Assembly: GCA_030536995.1 (NCBI GenBank)
Contig: JAUNOY010000001.1
Span: forward strand, 251,275 to 315,274
Origin: Eubacteriales bacterium
GTDB lineage: Bacteria > Bacillota > Clostridia > Lachnospirales > Lachnospiraceae
Reading direction: 5' to 3'
DNA: 64,000 nucleotides
The notes beneath the pieces were generated by a model. That model was not told where the DNA came from, made no database searches, and worked only from the letters and a program-made list of their open reading frames with translations. The translations under genes were made by a program, and so were the position numbers. This document shows positions 18,304 to 27,578 of the stretch, in pieces; position 1 is the first letter of the stretch; each line of letters starts with the position of its first letter.

Positions 18304-18338
18304 TGACAGGAGAATTTTTATTCCCCTGTCACTTTTTT
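18304..18338. terminator. Bidirectional terminator between xpt and the sugar-binding protein gene
   Basis: Stem TGACAGG..ATT / ATTC.CCTGTCA followed by CTTTTTT on the plus strand and by a T-rich tract on the minus strand. It serves the two convergent genes. Confidence 0.88.
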
Positions 18339-18344
18339 CTCCTT

Positions 18345-19631
18345 TTATGCCTTTGATACAGGAACAGCCGTGCCTTCCGGTTCCGGCGTCGGAGTTGCAG
18401 CTAATGTTTCTGAAGGTGATGGCGTAACAGAGGAATATGGCTTTGCGTCTTCCTCCGGCATAATCTCTTCCTCCGTATAAGTTCCATTATCTACCATAAT
18501 CTGATAATTATCTCCATCAATTACTTCTGCCTCACAAGTATATGCTCCTATAATCTTTTTTCCGTTATCATACTGTGAATAGTTATCCACCTGAGCCTTA
18601 TCGCCTGTAAGATATCCATCCACCATTTTCACACAAACATCCGCCAGCTCACTTCTGTCCTGGAAAAGTGTAAATCCTATTTTACCTTCCGCAATCGCTT
18701 TTATTGCCTCTGCCTCACTTCCAAAACCTGTGATCAGCGGCAGATTTCCATTTTCTGCATTAATATCCCTGGATTCAAGAAGTTCCGATACGGTATATGT
18801 ATATTTGTCAGAAGCAGTACAGATAATATCCGGTGTTCCCTCTGTCGCATAAAATTCATCCATAATACTCTGAAGCTTGCTTTTCGCCGCAACTTCGCTT
18901 CCCCTCATTACACTGGTATCATCAAACGTCATCTTGCCCGATTTACATACAAGAGTTCCATCATCCAGATATTCCTGCAATACCTCAAGGATTCCATTGT
19001 AGAAAAACAATTCTCTTACATCCTCAGGTGTTCCCATCAGAAACTCAATCGTATAGGAAAGCTTTTCTTCTCTGGCTGCCTCTAAATCTTTCAGCTTCAC
19101 GATCGTTTCACCGACCAGTCTGCCTTCTGCTCTGGTGTCAAAGGCTGCATAATACTTTACAAGCTCCGTATTCATAACCAGCTTATCATACGAAAATACC
19201 GGAATCTCTTTCTCCTGCGCCTCCGCAAAAGCTTCGGAAAGCCCATAGGCATCCACAGGATTCACTACAATAGCTGCTGCCTCAGATTCCACAAGTGTCT
19301 GTATCTGCTGTATCTGCGTTTCCGTATCATTTCCGGCAGTCAGAATCTCCGCTTCATACCCTGCCTCCTCGAACTTCTGCGACAGATATTCCTCATCTTT
19401 TGTTCCTTCCTCAGGAAGAAGGATTCCAACCTTTACGGCTTCTTCCGGTTCAGTCTCTTCCTCTGTCTCTGCCTCTTCTGTTTCGGTTTCTTTTTCTTCG
19501 CTTTCGGAGCTTTTTCCCTCTTTTTCGATTTCTTCACTTTCTTTTACTGCCTCTGCAGCTTTATTCGGGCCACAGGCAGAAAGAAATACTGCCAAAGTGC
19601 CCACAAGTAAAAGAGCTCTTTTATTTCTCAT
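18345..19631 (-). CDS. Sugar-type ABC transporter substrate-binding lipoprotein
   Basis: A 428-aa secreted lipoprotein with a signal peptide and lipobox LSAC at residues 17-20. A Glu-rich linker follows (~30-65), then a type I periplasmic-binding domain of the ribose/xylose family ('VKVGILLPEEGTKDE', 'AAIVVNPVDAYGL', 'IPVFSYDKLV'). No permease or ATPase genes are adjacent. Its ATG overlaps the gatD stop (ATGA), so it is translationally coupled to cell-wall enzymes. RBS AGGAGG. It may be an orphan binding protein or sensor component; the ligand is not readable. Confidence 0.88.
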   Translation of the reverse strand: MRNKRALLLVGTLAVFLSACGPNKAAEAVKESEEIEKEGKSSESEEKETETEEAETEEETEPEEAVKVGILLPEEGTKDEEYLSQKFEEAGYEAEILTAGNDTETQIQQIQTLVESEAAAIVVNPVDAYGLSEAFAEAQEKEIPVFSYDKLVMNTELVKYYAAFDTRAEGRLVGETIVKLKDLEAAREEKLSYTIEFLMGTPEDVRELFFYNGILEVLQEYLDDGTLVCKSGKMTFDDTSVMRGSEVAAKSKLQSIMDEFYATEGTPDIICTASDKYTYTVSELLESRDINAENGNLPLITGFGSEAEAIKAIAEGKIGFTLFQDRSELADVCVKMVDGYLTGDKAQVDNYSQYDNGKKIIGAYTCEAEVIDGDNYQIMVDNGTYTEEEIMPEEDAKPYSSVTPSPSETLAATPTPEPEGTAVPVSKA

Positions 19632-20359
19632 AATGCGCCTCCTGCAAATCTGTTATATATATATGCGTTTGCTTCCTTCTCCTGACTGTCGTCGAGAGGT
19701 GTAAGTTCCACTTTTTCTCCATATTTGCGCTCCAGCGCCCGGCTGATCAACCAGTCTGCAAGTTGTGGGTTCTTGGGAAGAAGCGGACCGTGAAGATAAG
19801 TTCCAATTACATTTTTATAAACAATTCCCTCTTCTTTAGACTGTCCGTTATTTCCTTCTCCGTAAAGTACCTTTCCAAGAGGCTTATTTCCTCTTATGTC
19901 AGTCCTTCCGCCGTGATTCTCAAACCCTACAACAGGCATGTCGAAAAGCTCACTTTTCAGCACGATATTGCTGATAAGGCGCCCTTCTCCCTGTTCTGTA
20001 CACATATCTACCAGTTCCAGTCCCGGAATCATTCCCTTCTCTGTTTTATAGTATTCTCCGAGAAGCTGATATCCTCCGCAGATAGCAATCACAACACCGT
20101 TATCTTCCACATAACCTTTAAACTCTCCGCGTATCTGACGAAGCTTTTCGCATACCAGCATCTGCTCTCTGTCGGAACCTCCGCCCAAAAGCACAATATC
20201 CAATCCATTAAAGCTTATTTTATCATCCAGTTCAAATGTTTTTACCTCAGCCTCAATTCCTCTCCACTGACATCTTTTCACAAGACACTGGATGTTTCCC
20301 CTGTCTCCGTAAAGATTTAAAAGATCCGGATATAAATGTCCTATTGTCACTTTCATCAT
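19628..20359 (-). CDS. gatD: Lipid II isoglutaminyl synthase, glutaminase subunit GatD
   Basis: A 243-aa class I (CobB/CobQ-like) glutamine amidotransferase. The nucleophile Cys sits in 'VVIAICGGYQLLGEYY' and a catalytic His in 'TYLHGPLLPKNP'. With MurT it amidates D-Glu of lipid II to D-isoglutamine in the cytoplasm. Its ATG overlaps the murT stop codon (ATGATGA), and its own stop overlaps the next gene, so three genes are translationally coupled. Confidence 0.92.
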   Translation of the reverse strand: MMKVTIGHLYPDLLNLYGDRGNIQCLVKRCQWRGIEAEVKTFELDDKISFNGLDIVLLGGGSDREQMLVCEKLRQIRGEFKGYVEDNGVVIAICGGYQLLGEYYKTEKGMIPGLELVDMCTEQGEGRLISNIVLKSELFDMPVVGFENHGGRTDIRGNKPLGKVLYGEGNNGQSKEEGIVYKNVIGTYLHGPLLPKNPQLADWLISRALERKYGEKVELTPLDDSQEKEANAYIYNRFAGGAL

Positions 20360-21690
20360 TTCTCACCCTCCAGTTTCTTCAGAATATTTCTGGTACTGAA
20401 CAAGGCCGTATAATTAACAAGCAGATAAAGATTTCCCGTACCGTTCTCTATTCTGTTTCTGATCGCCCTTTCCACATCACTTTCCAGTTCTGACGGAATA
20501 TCTACATACTTCAGACGCAGGCGCATATCCTGACAGCGAATTCCGCTTACTGTAATCGAACGAATGCTCTCATCCTTAAACAAATCAAAGTCTACGTCCC
20601 AGAGCCAGGAAATATCAATTCCATCCTGTGCATTATCGTTGATGGCAATAATAATATCCTTTGGCGCTTTATCCTGCATCACTGCAGAAATATTCTGGTT
20701 AAAACCAGCCGGATTCTTAGCAAGATTCAAAGTGATTCCTGTTCCTTTGATGCGGAACTGCTCCATACGACCATTCTCGGGATTAAACTTTCGAAGCATC
20801 TCATTAAAATGTTCTGCTTTTAGCCCTGCTGTGCGCACTCCCGCGTAAGCTGCCAGAATATTATATACATTATAAAATCCTTTATAATTTGCCACAATAT
20901 GGGTGTCTTCCACTGTAAACACAAGCTGGTCTCCAACCTTTACATCCTCTGCATCAAAAGCAATTTCAGGACGTTTAAATCCACATTTCGGACAATAATA
21001 ATCTCCAAGCTGGCTGTAATGATAGAAATTATATTCCAGGCGTTTCCCGCAACATTTACAGAAGCGCCCCTCTCTAATTTCACTTGCCGCATTTTCCATG
21101 ACCTGCCCGCTGATTCCATAAGTTGTAAAATCATTTCCGCTGTCCATGGCAATATACGCACTTAGAGCATCATCTCCATTTACAATAATCTTCATATCCG
21201 GAACCTTACGCATCATTTCTTCCAGAATATTCATGGTAATATCAATTTCTCCATAACGGTCCAGCTGGTCGCGGAACAGATTCGTAAGAATCATATAATC
21301 CGGCTTGATTGCAGGGAAAATGTATCTTGTGGACGCTTCGTCCGCCTCAATGCAGGCATAATCTGCATCAAGTTTTCCATTCCATTTTGCCCCCAGAACA
21401 AATGCGGAAACCACACCGTTAAGCATATTGGAACCTGTATGATTACAGATCACCTTTTTTCCTTCTGCTTCCAGAGCCGCACAGAGCATATTATTCGTAG
21501 TTGTCTTTCCATTTGTTCCACATACGGCAAAGATATGTTCCCTTACCTGTCCTGCTAACTGTTCCAGAATATCCGGACAGATTTTCAGTGCAATCTTTCC
21601 CGCCCAGGTAACGCCCTGGCGTCCCATCTTTTTGCATATATACCCAACAATTTTTGCTGTGCTTACAGCAAGCATTCTTCTTATCTTCAT
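20356..21690 (-). CDS. murT: Lipid II isoglutaminyl synthase, Mur-ligase-like subunit MurT
   Basis: A 444-aa Mur ligase family protein. It has the P-loop 'GTNGKTTTNNM' near residue 57 and a characteristic Cys4 zinc ribbon inserted in the central domain ('CKCCGKRLEY...CPKCGFKRP'). The C-terminal DUF1727 region is present. It forms the ATP-dependent amidating complex with GatD. It starts 14 nt after the GDPD-like gene. Confidence 0.93.
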   Translation of the reverse strand: MKIRRMLAVSTAKIVGYICKKMGRQGVTWAGKIALKICPDILEQLAGQVREHIFAVCGTNGKTTTNNMLCAALEAEGKKVICNHTGSNMLNGVVSAFVLGAKWNGKLDADYACIEADEASTRYIFPAIKPDYMILTNLFRDQLDRYGEIDITMNILEEMMRKVPDMKIIVNGDDALSAYIAMDSGNDFTTYGISGQVMENAASEIREGRFCKCCGKRLEYNFYHYSQLGDYYCPKCGFKRPEIAFDAEDVKVGDQLVFTVEDTHIVANYKGFYNVYNILAAYAGVRTAGLKAEHFNEMLRKFNPENGRMEQFRIKGTGITLNLAKNPAGFNQNISAVMQDKAPKDIIIAINDNAQDGIDISWLWDVDFDLFKDESIRSITVSGIRCQDMRLRLKYVDIPSELESDVERAIRNRIENGTGNLYLLVNYTALFSTRNILKKLEGEK

Positions 21691-21704
21691 TCTTTATTTT
21701 CCTT

Positions 21705-22637
21705 TTATGTCTCCAAATCTTTGTCCAACAGGATATCTGAACAGATTCCTGCTACACCGTTCCTCATAAATTTTTTTGCTTCTGATTCTTCATTTACTGT
21801 GTAAACATATACCATAAGTCCATGTTTTTCAAATATCTCCTGTATTTCCTCTGTCCAGTACTTACTGTATACTGTAACTGCCGGAATTTTCTTTTCTTTG
21901 CAAAAAGCCGCAATTTCTTTTATTTTCTCCAAAGGATACTCCTGCCACAGCGAATAAATATAGGATGGAAAATCATATATCAGCGCAGTTCCCGAAAACA
22001 TTGCCTGATTGTAAATTTCCGGTATCAGTTGTTCGAGCACTTTTTCTGCTCCCGCATTCTGCGCAATCTTTACATATTCGCTGTAGTCATCAAGGGTTCT
22101 CCTGTAATTCCGTATAGAATATTGTTTGGAATCAAGAAGTACAAATGCATCCGGATAATCCTTCAAAAGTACAAGGAGGTCCTCCAAGCTCATAGGTGTA
22201 TATTTCCCATAAATCGGTCTTTCCAAAAATTCTTCCGCAGTAAGAATCATCTTTTCTTCCCCCTGCCATTGCCCTAACGATTTATTCCAGTTATGACGAC
22301 AAACCCAGACACCGTCCGAGGTTTTGGTCAAATCCACTTCGAAAAGACGTACACCTTTTTTATAGCTGCTAATAAAACTCTCTCTTGAATTCAGATAACT
22401 TTTGCCGTCAAGTCCTCCCAGTGCATGAGCAATTACTTTGTAGTTATTCCATGAAAAATCCGGTGTTGTTGTCTGCACTGTCTTCTGTATCCTGTTATTT
22501 TTACGCGCAGCTTTCTTTTGCTGTATCGAAAGTCTGCTTCCTCCAACGATTATTAACGATATAATAAGAATCTCTGTCAAAAGCAGAATATTGCGAAGAA
22601 CACGCCTTCGACTCCGGCAGGTGCGTTTTTCACTCAA
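21705..22637 (-). CDS. Membrane-anchored glycerophosphodiester phosphodiesterase-like protein
   Basis: A 310-aa protein with a basic N-terminus, one transmembrane segment (~15-32) and an extracellular GDPD TIM-barrel. 'AHALGG...NSRESFISSYKKGVRLFEVDL' carries the HxxG and ExD-type metal/catalytic pattern, in which the usual 'HRG' is 'HALGG'. It probably hydrolyses glycerophosphodiesters or teichoic/lipid-derived phosphodiesters outside the cell. The start is TTG at 22637 with SD AAAGGTG. First gene of the murT-gatD operon. Confidence 0.82.
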   Translation of the reverse strand: MSEKRTCRSRRRVLRNILLLTEILIISLIIVGGSRLSIQQKKAARKNNRIQKTVQTTTPDFSWNNYKVIAHALGGLDGKSYLNSRESFISSYKKGVRLFEVDLTKTSDGVWVCRHNWNKSLGQWQGEEKMILTAEEFLERPIYGKYTPMSLEDLLVLLKDYPDAFVLLDSKQYSIRNYRRTLDDYSEYVKIAQNAGAEKVLEQLIPEIYNQAMFSGTALIYDFPSYIYSLWQEYPLEKIKEIAAFCKEKKIPAVTVYSKYWTEEIQEIFEKHGLMVYVYTVNEESEAKKFMRNGVAGICSDILLDKDLET

Positions 22638-22766
22638 TTTTCACCTTTGTATCTTTCCTTTCTACCCATTATATATAAGCATATTATATATCTTTATTCT
22701 CATTTTTTGTACATTACGATTTTACGCTAAATGACAGCAATAATCAAGGTTTTAATAGGATAACCA

Positions 22767-22810
22767 CAAAAAAGCTGTGTACAGACAAAATAATCTGTCT
22801 GCACACAGCT
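22767..22810 (-). terminator. Terminator of the rpmJ-rplQ operon
   Basis: Long stem AGCTGTGT.CAGACA / TGTCTG.ACACAGCT followed by TTTTTTG on the minus strand, 30 nt after the rplQ stop. Confidence 0.93.
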
Positions 22811-22840
22811 CTGATTCTTTGCAGAATTATTAATCAAAAA

Positions 22841-23377
22841 TTATACTAACTCGATTAATACTTCCATTGCGCCGTCACCTTTACGCTGACCAATCTTTAC
22901 GATTCTTGTGTAACCACCGTTACGTCCAACGTATTTCGGAGCAACTTCTTCGAACATTTTCTTAACCATGTCAACTTCTTTTGTGTTTTTCTTTCTGCCT
23001 GCACCCTTAGCCGGAACCTCAGTTACAGGATAGAAAACTTTCATCATCTGACGACGAGCATGAAGTCTGGAAGGAGCATCTTTTGTGATTTCTTTCTGTA
23101 CTTCATCGTATACAGTTTTCTTCTTTCCATCAACAACTTCTTTCACTCTCTTGCCTTCAGCATCTTTACGAGCAACTTTAGCAGTTACTGTAACTGTCTC
23201 GAAGTTGTCTTTCTCGCGAACTGCCATAGCGATAAGGCCTTCAGCGATTTTACGGATTTCTTTTGCTTTTGCTTCTGTAGTAACGATTTTTCCGTTGTAT
23301 AACAGATTAGTTACCTGGTTTCTGAGTAATGCTTTTCTCTGGGAAGCTGTTCTGCTTAATTTTCTATATTTTGCCAT
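22841..23377 (-). CDS. rplQ: 50S ribosomal protein L17
   Basis: A 178-aa ribosomal protein (MAKYRKLSRTASQRKALLRN). It is clearly longer than the ~120-aa Bacillus protein because of a lysine-rich insertion of roughly 50-60 residues near 70-130, starting around 'VARKDAEGKRVKEV'. The conserved C-terminus 'GGYTRIVKIGQRKGDGAMEV' is intact. The start at 23377 follows GGAGG by 8 nt. Last gene of the alpha part of the operon. Confidence 0.95.
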   Translation of the reverse strand: MAKYRKLSRTASQRKALLRNQVTNLLYNGKIVTTEAKAKEIRKIAEGLIAMAVREKDNFETVTVTAKVARKDAEGKRVKEVVDGKKKTVYDEVQKEITKDAPSRLHARRQMMKVFYPVTEVPAKGAGRKKNTKEVDMVKKMFEEVAPKYVGRNGGYTRIVKIGQRKGDGAMEVLIELV

Positions 23378-23492
23378 TATTTTATCCTCCATCTGTGGGA
23401 CAGTGAAACACGCTTGTTCGGTCTTACTGCATCACTGCTTTGGCACCCCACTGTAATTTATATGCGCTGGAAATCTCCTGCTCTGTGGCAGA

Positions 23493-24452
23493 TTATTCCT
23501 CAGTTGGCTGAAGCTGTAAGCCCAGCTCTTTCAGTTTCGCAAGTACCTCTTCTAATGACTTGCGACCAAGGTTACGAACCTTCATCATATCATCAGAAGT
23601 CTTGTTGCATAATTCTTCAACTGTATTAATACCAGCTCTCTTTAAGCAGTTGTAGGAACGAACAGATAATTCAAGCTCATCAATGCTCATTTCCAGAACT
23701 TTTTCTTTCTCATTGTCTTCTTTCTCAATCATAACCTCAGCGGTCTTTGCGTTCTCGGAAAGGTCAATGAAAAGGCTTAAATGCTCGCTTAACACTTTTG
23801 CTGCAAGGCTGACTGCCTCATCCGGATCCAGTGTACCGTTTGTGTACACATCCAGTGTCAGTTTATCGTAGTCAGTTACCTGACCAACACGTGTATTCTC
23901 AACAACCATGTTGACTCTGTCTACTGGTGTATAGATTGCATCTACTGCAAGAACACCGATAGGCATATCGTCTGATTTGCCTTTATCTGCACTGATATAT
24001 CCGCGTCCTTTGGTAATGGTAAGCTCCATTGCAAGTCTGCAGTCTTTTCCTCCATTCAGGGTTGCAATAACCTGATCTGGATTCATGATCTCGATATCCT
24101 GATCAGCCTGGATGTCGGCAGCAGTAACAACACCTTTGCCTTCACACTCAATGTATGCAGTCTTCGGCTCATTGTCAGAGCTGTAATTCTTGATTGCAAG
24201 ACTCTTCAGATTCATGATGATCTCGCTGACATCTTCCTTTACCCCTGGGATGGAGCTGAATTCATGAAGTACACCGTCGATCTTTACCTGGCTAACAGCT
24301 GCTCCCGGCAGGGATGACAGCATAATTCTTCTGAGAGAATTGCCAAGTGTAGTACCATATCCTCTTTCCAGAGGTTCTACTACGAATCTGCCAAATTTTT
24401 TGTCTTCGGATATTTCGGTAATTTCGATTTTTGGTTTATTAAAATCAAACAC
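23493..24452 (-). CDS. rpoA: DNA-directed RNA polymerase subunit alpha
   Basis: A 319-aa alpha subunit: N-terminal dimerisation/assembly domain ('[20 protein letters not shown]'), linker, and C-terminal domain that contacts UP elements ('[20 protein letters not shown]'). The start is GTG at 24452, with GGAGGGA upstream; an in-frame extension of 30 codons upstream lacks family similarity and an SD. Confidence 0.96.
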   Translation of the reverse strand: MFDFNKPKIEITEISEDKKFGRFVVEPLERGYGTTLGNSLRRIMLSSLPGAAVSQVKIDGVLHEFSSIPGVKEDVSEIIMNLKSLAIKNYSSDNEPKTAYIECEGKGVVTAADIQADQDIEIMNPDQVIATLNGGKDCRLAMELTITKGRGYISADKGKSDDMPIGVLAVDAIYTPVDRVNMVVENTRVGQVTDYDKLTLDVYTNGTLDPDEAVSLAAKVLSEHLSLFIDLSENAKTAEVMIEKEDNEKEKVLEMSIDELELSVRSYNCLKRAGINTVEELCNKTSDDMMKVRNLGRKSLEEVLAKLKELGLQLQPTEE

Positions 24453-24610
24453 TATTTTGTTCCCTCCTTCTGGGTTAATGAAAGTTTGAGGGTATATATT
24501 GTAACGAAACGTTACGTTTCTAAATTTACTTAAAGGGTTCAAAAAGAACCCTTAAGTAATTATAGATTACTGTCCGAAAAGCACTTCTGTGCTTAAAATA
24601 AACAGTATGA

Positions 24611-25204
24611 TTATTTAGAATACAGCTCGACGATAAGCATCTCGTCAACCGGAACATCGATTGCTTCTCTGTTCGGAAGTTCTTTCACTGTACCTTTTAA
24701 GTTCTCCTGATCAGACTCAAGCCATTCCGGAACAAGTCTTCCACCAGTTACTTCAAGGATTCCTTTGTATCTTTCGGATCCTTTTGCTTTTTCTTTAATC
24801 TCGATTACATCGCCGGCTTTTACAAGGTAAGACGGAATGTTTACACATTTGCCGTTTACAAGGATGTGTTTGTGGTCAACGATCTGACGAGCTTCTTTTC
24901 TTGTTCTAGCAAATCCAAGACGGAATACTACGTTGTCAAGTCTGGACTCAAGCATAACCATAAGGTTTTCACCTGTCTGGCCCGGCATTCTGTCCGCTTT
25001 TTTGTAGTAGTTACGGAAAGGTTTCTCAAGAACTCCGTAGATGAATTTTGCTTTCTGTTTTTCTCTTAACTGTAAACCATACTCAGACATTTTACGGTTT
25101 GCACGTTTTAACTGTCTTGTGGATTTTTTATCAATTCCTAAATAAATTGGATCCAGAGCGAGGGATCTGCATCTTTTCAGAACAGGTACTCTATTTACTG
25201 CCAT
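24611..25204 (-). CDS. rpsD: 30S ribosomal protein S4
   Basis: A 197-aa primary 16S rRNA-binding protein with an S4 RNA-binding domain around residues 88-150 ('[20 protein letters not shown]'). The N-terminal zinc knuckle cysteines are absent apart from one Cys, so this is the zinc-free form. In Enterobacteria S4 represses the alpha operon; here rpsD is in that operon (see the rpmJ-rpsM gap). Confidence 0.96.
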   Translation of the reverse strand: MAVNRVPVLKRCRSLALDPIYLGIDKKSTRQLKRANRKMSEYGLQLREKQKAKFIYGVLEKPFRNYYKKADRMPGQTGENLMVMLESRLDNVVFRLGFARTRKEARQIVDHKHILVNGKCVNIPSYLVKAGDVIEIKEKAKGSERYKGILEVTGGRLVPEWLESDQENLKGTVKELPNREAIDVPVDEMLIVELYSK

Positions 25205-25222
25205 TGTTCAACAACCTCCTAA

Positions 25223-25618
25223 TTAGACTCTTCTGCGTTTTGGTGGACGGCAACCATTGTGTGGTACCGGTGTTACGTCACGGATGCTTGTTACTTCAAG
25301 ACCGCATGCCTGAAGAGCACGGATTGCAGCTTCACGACCAGAACCTGGTCCTTTTACCATAACGTCTACAGTTTTTAAACCATGAATCAGAGCAGCTTTT
25401 GTAGCAGTCTCTGCTGCCATCTGTGCTGCGTAAGGAGTAGATTTCCTTGAACCTCTAAATCCCAGACCGCCTGCACTTGCCCATGAAAGAGCGTTTCCTT
25501 CACTGTCAGTCAGTGTAACAATTGTATTGTTGAAAGAAGACTGAATGTGTGCCTGTCCGTGTTCAACGTTTTTCTTGACACGACGTTTTGCTGTCGTTTT
25601 TTTAGTCACTTTTGCCAT
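25223..25618 (-). CDS. rpsK: 30S ribosomal protein S11
   Basis: A 131-aa platform protein. '[20 protein letters not shown]' and the C-terminal '[21 protein letters not shown]' are canonical. It lies between rpsM and rpsD as in most bacteria. Confidence 0.97.
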   Translation of the reverse strand: MAKVTKKTTAKRRVKKNVEHGQAHIQSSFNNTIVTLTDSEGNALSWASAGGLGFRGSRKSTPYAAQMAAETATKAALIHGLKTVDVMVKGPGSGREAAIRALQACGLEVTSIRDVTPVPHNGCRPPKRRRV

Positions 25619-25669
25619 TTTAAAACTAACCTACACTTTCCTATATTTGCTTAGTTAATATATCAACGA

Positions 25670-26038
25670 TTATTTCTTCTTATTTGCTACTGTTCTCTTA
25701 GGACCTTTACGTGTTCTAGCGTTTGTCTTAGTCTTCTGACCACGAACCGGAAGTCCTTTACGATGACGGATACCTCTGTAGCATCCGATTTCCTGCAGTC
25801 TCTTAATGTTAAGAGCGATTTCTCTACGAAGATCACCTTCTACCATCATTGTTTCATCAATAACAGCGCTGATTTTCTTTACATCTTCGTCAGTCAGGTC
25901 TCTAACACGAATGTCAGCGTCAACGCCTGCCTGCTCAAGAATTTTTGTTGCGCTTGGTCTACCAATTCCATAAATGTAGGTAAGACCGATTTCAATACGT
26001 TTTTCTCTTGGTAAGTCTACACCAGCTATACGAGCCAT
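25670..26038 (-). CDS. rpsM: 30S ribosomal protein S13
   Basis: A 122-aa head protein starting [20 protein letters not shown], with the C-terminal basic tail '[18 protein letters not shown]'. The start at 26038 follows GGAGG by 9 nt. It is preceded by an unusual 366-nt non-coding stretch after rpmJ. Confidence 0.97.
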   Translation of the reverse strand: MARIAGVDLPREKRIEIGLTYIYGIGRPSATKILEQAGVDADIRVRDLTDEDVKKISAVIDETMMVEGDLRREIALNIKRLQEIGCYRGIRHRKGLPVRGQKTKTNARTRKGPKRTVANKKK

Positions 26039-26404
26039 GTACTGTTTCCTCCATTTTCTCTTACTGTTCATCTGAATCCTGACATTGACCTGTGGTCTTC
26101 AGTCTGTGAACAGCCTTCTTTTTTACTGAAAGTCCTGCGTCCGTACACCACTTGTACATCGGTACAAGGTGAAATGGGGTGCATCTGCGCCGCTTTCTTT
26201 TTTTAGTTCCTAATTGGGGTGCCTCGGTAAAACACCCAGCCGCAGTTGGCGAATAGCGGCCTTTCCGAAATGTTGCGGCCAACGGGCCAACGTTGCCTCT
26301 CGGTATTAGGCAATACATGCTAAATTAAAAATTAACACAAAATAGTCTGAACAACCCTTCCGGGTGTTTCATACTACAGCCGCATGTTTACAAACAAGCC
26401 GGAA
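26039..26404 (-). ncRNA. Hairpin-rich intercistronic region (candidate r-protein leader)
   Basis: A 366-nt gap between rpmJ and rpsM, transcribed on the minus strand. It contains several clear stems: 26293-26298/26308-26313 (TTGCCT/AGGCAA), 26239-26243/26256-26260 (GCCGC/GCGGC), 26217-26221/26233-26237 (GGGTG/CACCC) and 26151-26157/26162-26168 (CTTGTAC/GTACAAG). No ribosome binding site supports the 85-codon frame inside it. Position and structure suggest an RNA leader controlling rpsM-rplQ, possibly by S4 as in the enterobacterial alpha operon. The function is inferred. Confidence 0.5.
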
Positions 26405-26518
26405 TCAACCCTGACGCTGTTTGTGTTTCGGGTTCTCACAGATTACTCTGATAGATCCTTTTCTTTTAATGATCTTGCATTTCTCGCAGATCGGCTTTAC
26501 AGATGATCTTACTTTCAC
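26405..26518 (-). CDS. rpmJ: 50S ribosomal protein L36
   Basis: A 37-aa zinc-binding protein, [20 protein letters not shown] then [17 protein letters not shown]. Cys11, Cys14, Cys27 and His32 are the zinc ligands. The start is GTG at 26518 with AGGAGG 7 nt upstream. It normally follows infA directly; here hflK and hflC lie in between and rpmJ has its own promoter. Confidence 0.96.
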   Translation of the reverse strand: MKVRSSVKPICEKCKIIKRKGSIRVICENPKHKQRQG

Positions 26519-26600
26519 TGGAAATCCTCCTTCCGCTTATTCATTAAAATCTGCAGTTTCTGAGCGCACAAAAAACAAGGTATTCGCGCGTTCGCATTAT

Positions 26601-26629
26601 ATTCTATCACCTTGTTTTCAAAAATGCAA
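26601..26629 (-). promoter_or_regulatory. Promoter of rpmJ-rpsM-rpsK-rpsD-rpoA-rplQ
   Basis: Minus-strand TTGCAT, 17-nt spacer, TAGAAT (with ATATAAT 2 nt further). It starts a separate transcription unit for the alpha genes, ~83 nt before rpmJ. Confidence 0.8.
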
Positions 26630-26660
26630 TAGTTTTTTAAATTTATTTTTAAATCAATTT

Positions 26661-26690
26661 GCCCCGGGCTGTCAGAACACTGCCCGGGGC
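26661..26690 (-). terminator. Hairpin after hflC
   Basis: Perfect 9-bp GC-rich stem GCCCCGGGC / GCCCGGGGC with a 12-nt loop, 21 nt past the hflC stop. The following sequence is A/T-rich rather than a pure T-tract. It probably terminates or stabilises the hflKC transcript. Confidence 0.65.
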
Positions 26691-26711
26691 TGAACTTATC
26701 ATTATTTTTTA

Positions 26712-27578
26712 TCAATAGCCTGCAAATATCTGGGCGATCGGGGAGTCTGCCGAAAGGATAACGGTCTTGTCATCTCCTGTCATGGAATTCTTCAGTGCAT
26801 CAAGACTTCTTACAAAGGAATAAAATTCCTGTCTACCTTCTTCTCCGTATGCCTGTGCAAGAATCTTCATATATTCCTGCTCGCCTTCGGCTCTTAAAAT
26901 TTCCGCTTTCTTCTCAGCTTCGGAAATCTGGATTGCCATTTCCTTATCTGTAGTATTGCGGATAACCTTCGCCTCGGAATTACCCTGAGCTGTATAGGTA
27001 GCCGCAATGTTGTCTCTCTCGGAAATCATCCGTTCATATACGGCTTCTTTATTGTCATCCGGAAGGTCAATCTGCTTTGTCTCGAACTTCTTAATTGTAA
27101 TGCCGTACTGATCCATATTGTTTCCGATTGATTTCATAACCATCTCAGCCAGCTCTCCATCACGGCTTGTAATAACTTCATCCTGTGACATGCTGCTGAT
27201 CGCATTCTTAGTCGCGTTATATACGGCTGTGTTGATTCGGCTTTCTCCGCTTTCAATGGATGAATTCAGTGTCTGTGCGAATTTCAGCGGATCTGCGATT
27301 TCCCATAATACATAGCTGTCGCTGATCATGGTCTTCTTGTCTCCTGTGATAACATCAGACGGAGCCAAATCGTACAGAAGTGTTTCTTTGGGCAGTGTCG
27401 CTGCTGTTTCCAGGAATGGAATCCTCAGGCTCAGTCCCGGCTTATCGATTACCCTTTTTACCTTACCAAACTGACGAATCAGTTTATATTCATTCTGGGC
27501 TGTTACAGTTACGGAAGTCAGCCCCAATGCCATAACTACAACTGCGCCTATGATAACAGGTATTTTTTTAATTTTCAT
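26712..27578 (-). CDS. hflC: SPFH/Band 7 protein HflC-like
   Basis: A 288-aa membrane-anchored protein with one N-terminal transmembrane segment (~5-27), a band-7 domain (~28-210, 'VNTAVYNATKNAISSMS'-like region) and a C-terminal coiled coil ('SEAEKKAEILRAEGEQEYMKILAQ'). With HflK it forms the large membrane cage that in E. coli regulates FtsH. It overlaps hflK by 11 nt, with its SD GGAGGTAG inside hflK. It is inserted within the ribosomal protein gene cluster. Confidence 0.9.
   Translation of the reverse strand: MKIKKIPVIIGAVVVMALGLTSVTVTAQNEYKLIRQFGKVKRVIDKPGLSLRIPFLETAATLPKETLLYDLAPSDVITGDKKTMISDSYVLWEIADPLKFAQTLNSSIESGESRINTAVYNATKNAISSMSQDEVITSRDGELAEMVMKSIGNNMDQYGITIKKFETKQIDLPDDNKEAVYERMISERDNIAATYTAQGNSEAKVIRNTTDKEMAIQISEAEKKAEILRAEGEQEYMKILAQAYGEEGRQEFYSFVRSLDALKNSMTGDDKTVILSADSPIAQIFAGY

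Noticed and set aside
24453-24542. 30-residue extension of RpoA
   Set aside because: No similarity to RpoA N-termini; the GTG at 24452 has a proper SD and matches the family start.
26061-26318. 85-codon open frame between rpmJ and rpsM
   Set aside because: No ribosome binding site, odd composition, and it overlaps several stable hairpins; better explained as structured RNA.
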